The notes under the pieces are model-generated. The model was not told where the DNA came from. It ran no database searches and saw nothing but the letters and a program-made list of their open reading frames with translations. The position numbers were made by a program, and so were the translations under genes. Below, in pieces: positions 16,332 through 24,881 of a stretch of 64,000 nucleotides of DNA. Location of the stretch: contig NC_014375.1 in NCBI RefSeq assembly GCF_000144605.1, positions 1,364,001-1,428,000 on the forward strand, written 5' to 3'. Numbering within the stretch: the stretch's first letter is position 1; every line of letters starts with the position of its first letter. This stretch comes from Brevundimonas subvibrioides ATCC 15264. Lineage in GTDB: Bacteria > Pseudomonadota > Alphaproteobacteria > Caulobacterales > Caulobacteraceae.

Positions 16332-16723
16332 GGGGCCTCGCCACCTGGCTCTTCGGGGCCCGGGACGATGGCGTGGGCCCCGAGTACTGCAGCAACTGTG
16401 TGAAGACGAACCAGCCCTGCGCAAGGGGACTGACGGTCGCCGGCAAACAATGCCCCCAGGTCGAGCACGCGTGTTCGACGTTCGAAGGCCGGGCGGTCTG
16501 GGATGCCGTCTCACGGTCGGGCGGTTGGTCCGGTGGCGGCATGTCGCCCCGTCGGGTCGATCGATCTGCGGTGAGGGCGAGGATGCCGGATGCGCCCGGC
16601 TGGATCGTGGACAGTCTGATCGACGCCTTCGAGCCCGCCGCCCTGGATGCCGCGCGGGTGGCTGAGGATCGAAGGAAGCCCGCCAGCCGGGCCAACCGCC
16701 AAGCCGAGGACAATCCCGAATGA
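16307..16723 (+). CDS. GT-like extension read by -1 frameshift (tail assembly chaperone C-terminal part)
   Basis: The -1 frame relative to the gpG-like gene is open from about 16157 to 16723 and has protein-like content only from its overlap with the gpG stop onward: GLATWLFGARDDG, a Cys-rich stretch (EYCSNCVKTNQPCARG, then CPQVEHAC) and an Ala-rich helix. No ATG with a Shine-Dalgarno lies near 16331, so it is probably translated as an extension of gpG. Candidate slip sites in the last codons are CCTTTTC (16307-16313) and the G-run at 16318-16323; neither is a textbook heptamer. The start given is the first candidate slip site. Its stop overlaps the tape measure ATG. Confidence 0.55.
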   Translation, partial: PFRRGGALRGLATWLFGARDDGVGPEYCSNCVKTNQPCARGLTVAGKQCPQVEHACSTFEGRAVWDAVSRSGGWSGGGMSPRRVDRSAVRARMPDAPGWIVDSLIDAFEPAALDAARVAEDRRKPASRANRQAEDNPE

Positions 16724-19062
16724 CGGATGCAAGCGGAGGAAAGAGCGGTGTCGGGATCCGGCTTTTCGTCCAGGGCGGCGAAGTCGTCCGGCGGACGTTC
16801 GATCAGGTTGCCGACAGCGGCAAGAAGATGTGGGCCCAGATCGCCCTCGGCGACAGGGCTGCCAACCCCGCCATCCGGGCCCTTTCGGTTGGCGTGGGTG
16901 AGGCGAAATCCGGCATTCGCGGTCTGGCCTCCGAGACCGGCTCGGCCGGCGCCGTATTGGGGGCCTTTGGCGCGGCGGGCGTAGCCGTGGGGGCCGTTCT
17001 CGGGGCGGTTGCGATCGCGGCCACCGGAGCCTTTCAGGCCATGCGTGACGCCGCAGACCTGACGGACCAGGCGGATCGCATCGGCGTGAACGCCGAGGCC
17101 CTGCAGGAGTGGCGGTTCGCCGCGGAAGACGCGGGGGTGTCGGCCGGCAGCCTCGACGCCGGCCTCGAAAAGTTGAACGGTGTCCTCGGGGCATTCAAGC
17201 TGGGGATCGGTGACGCGAAACTTCGCCCGGTCTTCGAAGAGCTGGGCATCACGGCTGAGCAGCTGGCGAACGTCGAGACGTCCGATCAACTGTTGGACCG
17301 GCTGGCCGATACCCTCGGTCAGGTCAGAGACCGGACCGAACAGGTGAAGCTGTCCCGGTCCCTCGGGATCGAGGAGTTGCTCCCGCTTCTGCGGCTTGGC
17401 TCCGACGGGATTGCGGATCTCCGGGACCGCAGCCGCGAGCTGGGCATCGTGCTGGATGACGAAGTCCGGGCCCAGCTGGACGCGGCCGACCGGCAGATGG
17501 AGATCACCGGCCAGCAGATGGACACCCTGAGGCTGGTCTCCCTGTCACCGCTGGCAGAAGCTTTGGGCGATGCGGCCGCCTCGGTCACAGCCTTGATCGT
17601 TGAGTTCGGAAAGGTCGAGGCTGATGCGCCTGGCTGGGTGAGAGCTCTGCAGTCCGTGGGCGGGGCCCTCGCCTCGAGTATTCGCCAAACCGCCTTCAAT
17701 GCCGGTGGGCTCACCGGGACCGTAGCCGGTATCGTCACCGGCGGAGGCCGTCGAGGGGCCGCCCCCGCGCCTGTCTCGATCAGCAGCGAGACCTTTCTGG
17801 CGGGGCTTCGCCAATCCGACACCCGTCCCGGCTTTGAAACGCAGGGCCATACGACCCGGAGCGGATCGACCTCGCGATCGACGGCCGCGGCACAGGCCGC
17901 GCGGGCGGCGGAACAGCGGCAGCGCGAACGCGAGCGCGCGCTGAGCGACCTCCAACGTCAGGAGCTCGACGCCCAACGTGACCGTATCCGCGCCCGCTTT
18001 GGCCCCGGGGGCACCGAGGAGAACGCCGCCAATCTGGAACTCGCCAACATCGAAATCGCGCAAGCGGCTCAGGAGGCTGCTCGCGGGGCCCTTCGTGCTT
18101 CGCTCGAGAAGGCCGGTGCCTTGGATGAGATCGTCGAAGTACGGCTCAACGAACTGAAAGACGCTCAGGACGAACTGGCGGCGAACCGAGACAGGGCTGT
18201 GATCCTCGAAGAGCGTCGTCGGCTGGCGGCTGAGCGTTTGAAGGATGAGCAATCCGCCGACCAGAGCGCGATCGACCTTCTGTCCATCCAAGAGCAGATG
18301 GCGACGACGGCGCGCGAGCGATTCGAGATCGGCCGCCGCATCCTCCTTGCCGAGCAGGCGCTTGAGCGGGCCACGCTCGCGGCCGAAGCGAAGGTTGACG
18401 GCAAAGTCACCGGCTATGAGCGGAACGGCCTCGCGCGGCTCGATCAGCGTCAGGCGGCCGAGGTCGCACTATTTGATGTGAACGAGCAGAATCGGCTTCG
18501 CGAACAGTTCAAGGACTATGGTCGCGAGGTCGTGGACGCGATCCAAGATGGGCGCATCGGCGAATACATTGGCGATCAGCTGAAGCAGCGCCTCCTCGAT
18601 GGCGCGCTGGATGCCCTGTTCAACATGATGGGTGGCGCGGGCAGCGGCCAGGGCAGCGGAGGAGGCGGGTACCTGAGCGCCGCCATCAGCTTCGGCAAGA
18701 CCCTTTTCGGGGGCGGCCGCGCCGCCGGCGGAAGTCTGCAATCAGGCTACCGCTACGGCATGGCGGAGCATGGCCCCGAGCTGGCGCTGTTCGGCACGGG
18801 CGGTCAGGTCTTCAACGCGCGTGACACGGCCGCGATGCTGCAGGGAATGGGCGACGGCGGTACTGGAGCCGGTTCCACGACGGTGCACCAACATCACTAC
18901 CACAACGACTTCGCAGGAGCCGTGACGACAGCCGAGTTCATGGCGGGCATGGATGCCCGGGCGAACAGGGCGCGCCAGGAGGCCGTTGCACAAGCTACGG
19001 ACATCGCCCGTCGCTCCGCCCCGGGTCTTCAGGGGCGGCAGCGTCGCCTGGGTACTACCTGA
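16720..19062 (+). CDS. tail tape measure protein
   Basis: 780 residues. The N-terminal third has a hydrophobic glycine/alanine-rich segment (about residues 79-108, membrane-penetrating type). Next comes the tape-measure hallmark ADLTDQADRIGVNAEALQEW (about residues 112-131). A long coiled-coil region rich in Arg, Glu and Gln follows (residues 380-580). The C-terminus is glycine-rich, with GGxGSGQGSGGGG and HQHHYHNDF. Length suggests a tail of roughly 110-120 nm if each residue spans 0.15 nm. It is followed without a gap by distal tail genes. The assignment is firm. Confidence 0.9.
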   Translation: MTDASGGKSGVGIRLFVQGGEVVRRTFDQVADSGKKMWAQIALGDRAANPAIRALSVGVGEAKSGIRGLASETGSAGAVLGAFGAAGVAVGAVLGAVAIAATGAFQAMRDAADLTDQADRIGVNAEALQEWRFAAEDAGVSAGSLDAGLEKLNGVLGAFKLGIGDAKLRPVFEELGITAEQLANVETSDQLLDRLADTLGQVRDRTEQVKLSRSLGIEELLPLLRLGSDGIADLRDRSRELGIVLDDEVRAQLDAADRQMEITGQQMDTLRLVSLSPLAEALGDAAASVTALIVEFGKVEADAPGWVRALQSVGGALASSIRQTAFNAGGLTGTVAGIVTGGGRRGAAPAPVSISSETFLAGLRQSDTRPGFETQGHTTRSGSTSRSTAAAQAARAAEQRQRERERALSDLQRQELDAQRDRIRARFGPGGTEENAANLELANIEIAQAAQEAARGALRASLEKAGALDEIVEVRLNELKDAQDELAANRDRAVILEERRRLAAERLKDEQSADQSAIDLLSIQEQMATTARERFEIGRRILLAEQALERATLAAEAKVDGKVTGYERNGLARLDQRQAAEVALFDVNEQNRLREQFKDYGREVVDAIQDGRIGEYIGDQLKQRLLDGALDALFNMMGGAGSGQGSGGGGYLSAAISFGKTLFGGGRAAGGSLQSGYRYGMAEHGPELALFGTGGQVFNARDTAAMLQGMGDGGTGAGSTTVHQHHYHNDFAGAVTTAEFMAGMDARANRARQEAVAQATDIARRSAPGLQGRQRRLGTT

Positions 19063-19691
19063 TGGAGGTCTTCAATCCCTACCTCTTCGTGCCCACCAAA
19101 GAGCGCTGGCGCATCGCGGGCAGCACGATCGGCGGCGGCGTGCCTGTCGCGGGAGCGCCCGGCCTTGCCCGGACAGACGGCGGCGGCTTTTGGGTCTGCG
19201 AACAGACGGAGATCGACCTCTACGAAACCGAGCAGCTGAAGGAGGCCCGACGGTTGATGGCGGCGCTGGACGGCGGCTCTCGTCCGGCCATCGTGTTCGC
19301 CTTCACCGGTGCCACCAAGCCGGGACCGGGGTCGCACAGCTATTTCACCGACGCCCCGGCCGCCCTCCGCGCCACGACCTTGGTCCTGAAGAACTACGGC
19401 AACGTCACCACCCAAAACCTAAAGGGCGGCGAAGACTTCTCCATGTTCCACCCCGGCAAAGGGTATCGGCTCTATCGGGTCGCCTCGATCGTGTCGGCGG
19501 TCGGCGGCGTCCAAACCGTCACCATCCGGCCGCCCCTTCGAGAGGCGGTTCTTACTAACGTCTCGGCCCAGTTCGACACGCCCGCCTGTCAGATGCGTCT
19601 GGCCAATCCGGACGACTTCCTCGACGCCATCGACGGACTGCACACCAGCGTCGCCAATCCCGTCTGGGTGGAGAGCTTCGATGCTGCCTGA
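19062..19691 (+). CDS. distal tail / hub protein 1
   Basis: 209 residues, starting inside the tape-measure stop. Strand-rich with FWVCEQTEIDLYETEQLKEA and VQTVTIRPPLREAV. It holds the position of the distal tail protein (Dit or lambda gpM) in siphophages whose following genes are a hub protein, a DUF6950 protein and a J-like tip. Overlap of 11 bases with the next gene points to coupled translation. I do not recognise a named family. Confidence 0.55.
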   Translation: MEVFNPYLFVPTKERWRIAGSTIGGGVPVAGAPGLARTDGGGFWVCEQTEIDLYETEQLKEARRLMAALDGGSRPAIVFAFTGATKPGPGSHSYFTDAPAALRATTLVLKNYGNVTTQNLKGGEDFSMFHPGKGYRLYRVASIVSAVGGVQTVTIRPPLREAVLTNVSAQFDTPACQMRLANPDDFLDAIDGLHTSVANPVWVESFDAA

Positions 19692-20277
19692 TCAGGCAGC
19701 GGCGATGTCGGCGATGGGCGCGCCCTACTATTCGCTGTTCTTCTACATGGAGGCCGCGTCCGGACCGGTGCGGGCCTGGCTGGGCGTCGGCGACTATCCG
19801 CTGCCGGCGGACGATGTAGACACGGTCGGCGGCACCTATCTGGGCATCGGCCTGGTCGGTGACATCCCGGCCTTGAGCCAGCTGGTGGGCGGGCTGGCCG
19901 AACGCGTCCAGTTCACGCTGAACGGAGCGGACGAGCAGACCCTTTCGCTCGCAGACGGATCGGCCGAGGAGGTCCGGAACGCCCCGGTTCACGTCGGGAT
20001 CGTCTTCTTCGGGACGGACTGGCAGGCCGTCGATCCGGTCGCCTGGCTGTGGAACGGGACCGCCGACGTGCCGGCCGTCGACCGTCAGGCCAGCGAGGAA
20101 CAGATCACCCGTCGCGTGAGCCTGTCGGTCGGGTCTGCCTTCACAGACCGCACCCGGCCGCAGCTGTCGTACTACACGGACGCGGACCAGCGCCGCCGGT
20201 CCCCGACCGACACCTTCTGCACTCGCGTGTCCCGCTACACCGTCGAGAGCACCATCACCTGGCCCGCCCCGACCTGA
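19681..20277 (+). CDS. distal tail / hub protein 2
   Basis: 198 residues. The middle resembles beta-sandwich hub domains (GGTYLGIGLVGDIPALSQLVGG), and the C-terminus carries YYTDADQRRRSPTDTFC, a motif I associate with hub proteins of alphaproteobacterial siphophages. It overlaps both neighbours (11 bases upstream, one base downstream). Probably the lambda gpL-like component linking tube and tip. Confidence 0.5.
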   Translation: MLPDQAAAMSAMGAPYYSLFFYMEAASGPVRAWLGVGDYPLPADDVDTVGGTYLGIGLVGDIPALSQLVGGLAERVQFTLNGADEQTLSLADGSAEEVRNAPVHVGIVFFGTDWQAVDPVAWLWNGTADVPAVDRQASEEQITRRVSLSVGSAFTDRTRPQLSYYTDADQRRRSPTDTFCTRVSRYTVESTITWPAPT

Positions 20278-20669
20278 TGCTGGACGCATTTCTGGAGACC
20301 ATGGCCGCAACGCCCTTCGTCGACGGCGAGAGCGATTGCGCCCTCACGCTGGCCGACTGGGTAATGGTCGCCACGGGGTTTCCTGACCCGGCCTCCCACC
20401 TGAGAGGGCGCTACAGCACTGCCCTACAGCGCGAGCGACTGGTGCGTGCGAAAGGCGGGCTGCATGCCGTTGTGGCCGAATGCGCCCTTCTGGCCGGTCT
20501 CCGTCCGGCTTCACAGCCGGCGCGGGGCGATGTCGGCACGCTGAGAATGGGCCGCCAGGTGCTGGCGGGGATCTGTACCGGTCAGCGCTGGGCCGTGAAA
20601 TCGTCTCGTGGCGTCGACGTCTTTTTCCCCGACTCCGTGATCTTTGCCTGGAGGGTGCCCCATGGCTGA
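20277..20669 (+). CDS. DUF6950 family tail protein (NlpC/P60-like position)
   Basis: 130 residues from the ATG overlapping the previous stop. The N-terminus (FLETMAATPFVDGESDCALTLADWV) has the Cys within a D-C-A-L-T-L-A-D-W context and the following LRGRY that mark DUF6950, a papain-like fold relative of NlpC/P60. In lambda-like tails this slot (gpK) carries a peptidoglycan hydrolase that helps DNA entry. A Cys is present near residue 21, but the full catalytic triad is not obvious, so activity is uncertain. It overlaps the tip gene by 8 bases. Confidence 0.6.
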   Translation: MLDAFLETMAATPFVDGESDCALTLADWVMVATGFPDPASHLRGRYSTALQRERLVRAKGGLHAVVAECALLAGLRPASQPARGDVGTLRMGRQVLAGICTGQRWAVKSSRGVDVFFPDSVIFAWRVPHG

Positions 20670-22512
20670 TCCGATCAGTGCTGCCGCAGCCGCTTTCGCA
20701 TCCTGGGCGACTGCAGCGACGATCACCGCCACAAGCACCACCAGTCTGGTCGTCGCCCAGACCGTGTACGCCATTGCATATGCGGCCGCCTATGTCGGGA
20801 TTTCGGCCGCCATCACTGTGGGGCTGACAGCCGTCGCGCAGTCTCAGGTTCCGAACGTCGAAGGCCAGAAGGTCACGCGGAAACAGCCTCGCCCGGTCCG
20901 CTATCACGCCATCGGAGGTCCGTCGCGGATGTCGGGGCCCTACATGCTGAGGGAGTCGAAGGGGAACAAGCTGGGCGTGGTTATCGCCCTGTGTGACGGC
21001 CGGCTGGCGTCGATCGACGCCGTCTATCTGCACGACGACGTCGTCACCGTGTCCGGCGGGTTCGTCCAGGGCATGGATGGGGAGCTGTACGGCTCCGGCG
21101 ATCTGGTGCGGCTGGAGACGCGGCTGGGGGAGCCGACCGAGACGCACTACAGCTTTCTGACGGCCGACTTCGGCTCCGTGTGGCCGACAACTTCGCGCGG
21201 CGACGGGATCGCATCGCTGGCGTTTCTGGCGCAACACCGTAGCCGCGAGAGCTTCTCACGCCACTTCCGCAATGGCGAGCCGATCCCGTCCGTCGTCGGG
21301 ACGCCGGTCTGCTACGACTGGCGCGACACCGGGCAGGATCGAGAAGATCCTTCGACTTGGCAGGCCTGTGCCAACCCGGTCGTCTGGCTGGTGTTCGTCG
21401 AATGGTATCGGCACGGCCGGAACTGGGATCGATGCATCGCCCCGGTCCTGTCCGACCTGACGGCCGAGGCGAACTATTGCGACGGGACGGTGGACGGAGA
21501 GACCCGCTACCGCTGCGCCGGCAACTATCCGATCACTTTGGAGCCCCAGGCGGTCCGTGAAGCGCTGCTGGCCACCTTCGACGGTTGGCTGTCGGTCGAT
21601 GGCAAGGGCTGCCTGGTCATCAAGGCCGGGCGCTACGAAGCCCCCACCTTCACCCTGCCGCCGGAGCATATCCGCGGCTACTCTTGGCGGGCGTTCCAGA
21701 CCGACGAAGAGGCCATCAACGAACTGGTGGTGTCCTACGTCTCGCCCGACCACGACTTCACCGAGGTGGAGGCCGGGACATATACCGACGACGGCGACAT
21801 CGCGGCCCGGGGCAAGGTCCGATCGGAACCCCTGCAGCTGACCTGGGTGGACCGCCCGACGCAGGCCATGCGCCTGGCCCGCCGCAAGATGATCCGGCTG
21901 GCCGCCCCGCGGCGAGGATCGGTGCGCGCAAGCATCTATGGTCTGAACGGCCTCGGGCAACGGTTCATCCGGGTGCAAAACCCGGAGCTGTCGTCCATGG
22001 CCGACGTCGTGGTCGAGGTGATGAACGTCGAGGTCGATTTCGCCAACGCCGAGGTCGTCTTCGACGTCATCCTGGCTGATCCAACCATCGACGACGACGA
22101 GACAGTCGAGGCAACCCCGCCGCCGACCATTGGCGCGCCCTCGTTCGTGCCGGGCCGCCAGCAGCCCGCCATCACGCCGATCTCGCGCGACGTAACCTTC
22201 CCGACCTCGGCCCTGAGCGACACGATCAGCGTGTCGGCCTTCAATGCCGTGCTGCCGGACGGTTCTGTGAAGACGCTTCCGGCCGAGGACATCGCCGGTC
22301 TGGACCCATCGACCGCCTATGGCGTCTTCTACCGGGACGGTGACGGCTATACCGCCGTCCCTCTGGCCGACGTGCCGGACTACAAGGCTTCGGGCGGCTG
22401 GCTGTTCATCGGCTTCCAGACCACGCCGGACGGCGGCGGCGTGTTCGATCCGCCGGCCGATCCGCCCGGAGGTTGGGGCGGTTCTGGCGAGATCACGATG
22501 AACGCCCCCTAG
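20662..22512 (+). CDS. J-like tail tip / central fibre protein
   Basis: 616 residues from the ATG at 20662, chosen because GGAGG lies eight bases upstream; an in-frame GTG-type start at 20644 is weaker. Residues about 1-65 form an Ala-rich hydrophobic stretch (two helices, as in lambda gpI/J N-termini). Then come VEGQKVTRKQPRPVRY and a hub-like beta region with DWRDTGQDREDPSTWQ, and later FRVQNPELSS-type strands. The end is Pro/Gly-rich (DPPADPPGGWGGSG). It should form the tail tip and bind the receptor-binding fibres. Confidence 0.75.
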   Translation: MADPISAAAAAFASWATAATITATSTTSLVVAQTVYAIAYAAAYVGISAAITVGLTAVAQSQVPNVEGQKVTRKQPRPVRYHAIGGPSRMSGPYMLRESKGNKLGVVIALCDGRLASIDAVYLHDDVVTVSGGFVQGMDGELYGSGDLVRLETRLGEPTETHYSFLTADFGSVWPTTSRGDGIASLAFLAQHRSRESFSRHFRNGEPIPSVVGTPVCYDWRDTGQDREDPSTWQACANPVVWLVFVEWYRHGRNWDRCIAPVLSDLTAEANYCDGTVDGETRYRCAGNYPITLEPQAVREALLATFDGWLSVDGKGCLVIKAGRYEAPTFTLPPEHIRGYSWRAFQTDEEAINELVVSYVSPDHDFTEVEAGTYTDDGDIAARGKVRSEPLQLTWVDRPTQAMRLARRKMIRLAAPRRGSVRASIYGLNGLGQRFIRVQNPELSSMADVVVEVMNVEVDFANAEVVFDVILADPTIDDDETVEATPPPTIGAPSFVPGRQQPAITPISRDVTFPTSALSDTISVSAFNAVLPDGSVKTLPAEDIAGLDPSTAYGVFYRDGDGYTAVPLADVPDYKASGGWLFIGFQTTPDGGGVFDPPADPPGGWGGSGEITMNAP

Positions 22513-22697
22513 GCCTCGCCCGCGCCTTCGCGTCCGATTGCCGTGTCGGGCGGTGGGGCGTCACCCCCTCGCGGCGCACAGGCCCCGGCGAACGAAAATG
22601 TCTCGCCCGACCCGGTCCCACTATCACGCTCGGCCCGCCCAACCACGCGCGTCGGCCGCCCAATCCTTCCTGTGACCCAGGCGCGGAGTATCGCCTT

Positions 22698-23135
22698 ATG
22701 CCCAACACTGCTCCCCTGGCGGAGGGCCTCACCCTGGTCGGCATCGGGGGAGGCGTCGGTGCGCTGGCGTTCCGCGTCGCGCAGATCTGGATCGAGAAGC
22801 GGGCCGGGCGGCCCTCGTCCACCAAGGACGCGGCTGACCTTGTGACCGCCGCTGCCGCGTTTCAGGTCGCCCTGAACGATGCGGCCAAGGGAACGGTGGC
22901 GGATCTGATCGCCAATCAGGAGCGGCTGGAAGCCGAGATCGAGAACCTGAAGGCCGAAAACGTCGAATGCCGCGCGGAGGGCGAAGCTCTGCGCCAGGCC
23001 GCCCGCCAGCTCGAGCAGAAGCTGGACAGTCTGATGCGCCAGCTGCGCGATCCCCAGGCCACCCGGCCGGGCGGTGTTCTGTCGGGAGCCCTGATCGAGA
23101 TGGCCGACGGCGATGTAAAGGTGAGCCACCCATGA
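22698..23135 (+). CDS. membrane-anchored coiled-coil phage protein, unknown
   Basis: 145 residues. An N-terminal hydrophobic helix (about residues 10-28, GLTLVGIGGGVGALAFRVA) is followed by a basic turn and a coiled coil (about residues 70-120 with ERLEAEIENLKAENVECRAEGEALRQ). Its stop overlaps the holin ATG. Topology would suit an antiholin or a lysis accessory protein, but the sequence does not name a family. A 185-base stretch upstream (22513-22697) contains no gene I can support. Confidence 0.6.
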   Translation: MPNTAPLAEGLTLVGIGGGVGALAFRVAQIWIEKRAGRPSSTKDAADLVTAAAAFQVALNDAAKGTVADLIANQERLEAEIENLKAENVECRAEGEALRQAARQLEQKLDSLMRQLRDPQATRPGGVLSGALIEMADGDVKVSHP

Positions 23136-23407
23136 CCGACCCGATTTCTCGTGCCCCCTGGTGGTGGCCGGACACGCGAGGCGGTGCCTTGATCGGCCTG
23201 TTCGTTCTGACGGCCGCCATCCTCTGGTGGTCGCGGCCTGCTCTCGGTCAGGAGCCCAGCGAGTTCTTCAAGGCCATCGCCCAGGCCGTCGTCCTGACCG
23301 GGTTCCTCGCCGCGATCGGGTTCCTGTTCAACGCATCGAAGGGTGCCAGCGAAGCCAATGCCCGGGCGGACGAGGCCTTGAAGCTGGCCCAGAAGCCGGC
23401 CGAGTAA
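23132..23407 (+). CDS. putative holin
   Basis: 91 residues with two hydrophobic helices (about residues 19-33 ALIGLFVLTAAILWW and residues 51-67 AVVLTGFLAAIGFLF), a short loop between them and a charged C-terminal helix ending AQKPAE. Small size, two membrane spans and a charged tail are the class II/III holin pattern. It is translationally coupled to the upstream coiled-coil protein. The endolysin is not next to it but 4 kb downstream, beyond a tail-fibre and recombinase cassette. Confidence 0.6.
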   Translation: MTDPISRAPWWWPDTRGGALIGLFVLTAAILWWSRPALGQEPSEFFKAIAQAVVLTGFLAAIGFLFNASKGASEANARADEALKLAQKPAE

Positions 23408-23428
23408 CCGGCGCACGCCGTGCGCCGG
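23408..23428. repeat. phage palindrome copy 4 (left flank of tail-fibre cassette)
   Basis: A 9-bp perfect stem, CCGGCGCAC (23408-23416), GCC centre, GTGCGCCGG (23420-23428), begins on the base after the holin stop and lies 30 bases before the first tail-fibre gene. Confidence 0.7.
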
Positions 23429-23458
23429 GCCCCGAAACACTCTGACCCGGAGACGTCG

Positions 23459-24091
23459 ATGTCGGCTGCCCTGATTCCCTCGACCCTCGTGCCCGTCGCC
23501 CGGACCGATGCGGATTGGGCCTTCGATCTGATGTTCCCGGCCGAGGACTGGACGGGATCCGAGGTCCGTATCGCCTTTGCCCGGCAGGGGGCCCCGGTCT
23601 GCACCTTCGAAGTCATCGCGGCTTCGCCAACGTCGGAAGCGGCCTGCGCCATCCGGATCCCGGCAGGCGCATGGGCGGACCGACCGATCGGAACCTATTC
23701 CGCCCAGGTCCGCCGGATCGACGATGCGGCCATCGACGATGCTGCGGTGTTCAGCTTGAGGCTCGTCCGGGGCGTCAGCGACCTGGTCGCCGAGCCAGCC
23801 TCCGGGCCGGTGTTGGTGGGCGATGGGTCCGCAGTCGGCAGCGTGGTCGTCAGCCGGCAGAGCGTGGTGAGCGTCGTGAGGGGCGGGGCGGGGCCGGTGG
23901 GCCCTCAGGGCCCGAACGAGGCCGCCCTGGTCAGTTTCGACGACACGGCGACCCAACTGGGCGCGGACAACGTCAACGACGCCATCGCCTCCCTCTATGC
24001 CGTGGTGCTGGCCCAGCTGGGCCTGGGCTTCGTGCAGTTTTCAGGCGCGCCGATCTTCTTCGGCAGCCAGCCCGTCATCGCGGAGATCTAA
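23459..24091 (+). CDS. tail fibre / baseplate-type protein with collagen-like turn
   Basis: 210 residues from the ATG at 23459, chosen because CCGGAG lies upstream. The first about 130 residues are beta-rich (FDLMFPAEDWTGSEVRIAF), as in baseplate upper proteins. A short GPVGPQGP element and then NDAIASLYAVVLAQ, a common fibre connector, follow. It probably attaches later fibre parts to the tail tip. The stop is followed two bases later by the next gene. Confidence 0.6.
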   Translation: MSAALIPSTLVPVARTDADWAFDLMFPAEDWTGSEVRIAFARQGAPVCTFEVIAASPTSEAACAIRIPAGAWADRPIGTYSAQVRRIDDAAIDDAAVFSLRLVRGVSDLVAEPASGPVLVGDGSAVGSVVVSRQSVVSVVRGGAGPVGPQGPNEAALVSFDDTATQLGADNVNDAIASLYAVVLAQLGLGFVQFSGAPIFFGSQPVIAEI

Positions 24092-24093
24092 GA

Positions 24094-24729
24094 ATGGCCG
24101 ATCCCATCCAGCTATCCGAAGCCCTGGACGCCCTCGGTGTTCCGAACGCTACGGCCGTGGCGGATTCCATCGCCGCTGCGATCACCGCACTGAAAGGCGG
24201 CGTCGCCGGCAGCGGCGATACGCTGAAGAAGCTGAGCGACCTGATCGCCGCCAAGCCGTCGAGTGCCGACGTGTCGACGGCGATCACCACGGCCATCAGT
24301 GCCCTGGTCAACGGCGCGCCGGGGGCATTGGATACCCTCAAGGAGATTGCGGACGCCCTGGCCGCCGACGAAGGCGCGCTGGCGGCCCTGGTGACCACGG
24401 TCGGGACCAAGGCGGCCATCCTCGACACGATCAACACCCAGACCGGCACGGCCTATACGCTGCAGGCGAGTGACGCCGGCAAGGTGGTCGAGCTGAACAA
24501 CGCCGCCGCCGTCACGGTCACCGTGCCCAACACGCTGGCGGTCGGGTTCAACTGCATCCTGTCGCAGACAGGGGCCGGGCTGGTGACCGTGGCCGCCGGC
24601 GCAGGCGCGACCGTGAATGCCCAGGCTGGTCTGAAATCGCCCGGTCAATGGGGCGAGATGAGCTTGCGCGTGCGCGCCAATATCGGCGGCACCGCCGCTG
24701 CAGCCGTTCTGGGCGGAGGCGTGGCATGA
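24094..24729 (+). CDS. tail fibre protein
   Basis: 211 residues, helical Ala-rich first half with regular spacing (ALKGGVAGSGDTLKKLSDLI, then ALDTLKEIADALAADEGALAALV), resembling the repeated SDTLKELADAL-type stalk of phage fibres. A compact beta C-terminal domain begins with TGTAYTLQASDAGKVVELNN, common in tail fibre heads. It overlaps the small downstream gene by four bases. Confidence 0.65.
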   Translation: MADPIQLSEALDALGVPNATAVADSIAAAITALKGGVAGSGDTLKKLSDLIAAKPSSADVSTAITTAISALVNGAPGALDTLKEIADALAADEGALAALVTTVGTKAAILDTINTQTGTAYTLQASDAGKVVELNNAAAVTVTVPNTLAVGFNCILSQTGAGLVTVAAGAGATVNAQAGLKSPGQWGEMSLRVRANIGGTAAAAVLGGGVA

Positions 24730-24881
24730 GCCGACTGACCCGACGTGTTGCCACCCTGAACAAGGGCGGGGGGGCTCCAGACACCATCATCGTCAGCGGT
24801 CAGACGCTCACCCTGCTCTTCGGTCGCGACAGCGCGCCGCTTCAAGGCCGTGACGGCCAGTATCTCTATGGGAGGGCCTGA
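24726..24881 (+). CDS. small phage protein between fibre genes
   Basis: 51 residues, starting within the stop of the fibre gene (ATGA) and ending one base into the esterase ATG, so both boundaries favour a real, coupled gene. The sequence (RRVATLNKGGGAPDTIIVSGQTLTLLFGRD) is basic then beta-like, ending LQGRDGQYLYGRA. No family recognised; possibly a fibre assembly or trimerisation peptide. Confidence 0.55.
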   Translation: MSRLTRRVATLNKGGGAPDTIIVSGQTLTLLFGRDSAPLQGRDGQYLYGRA

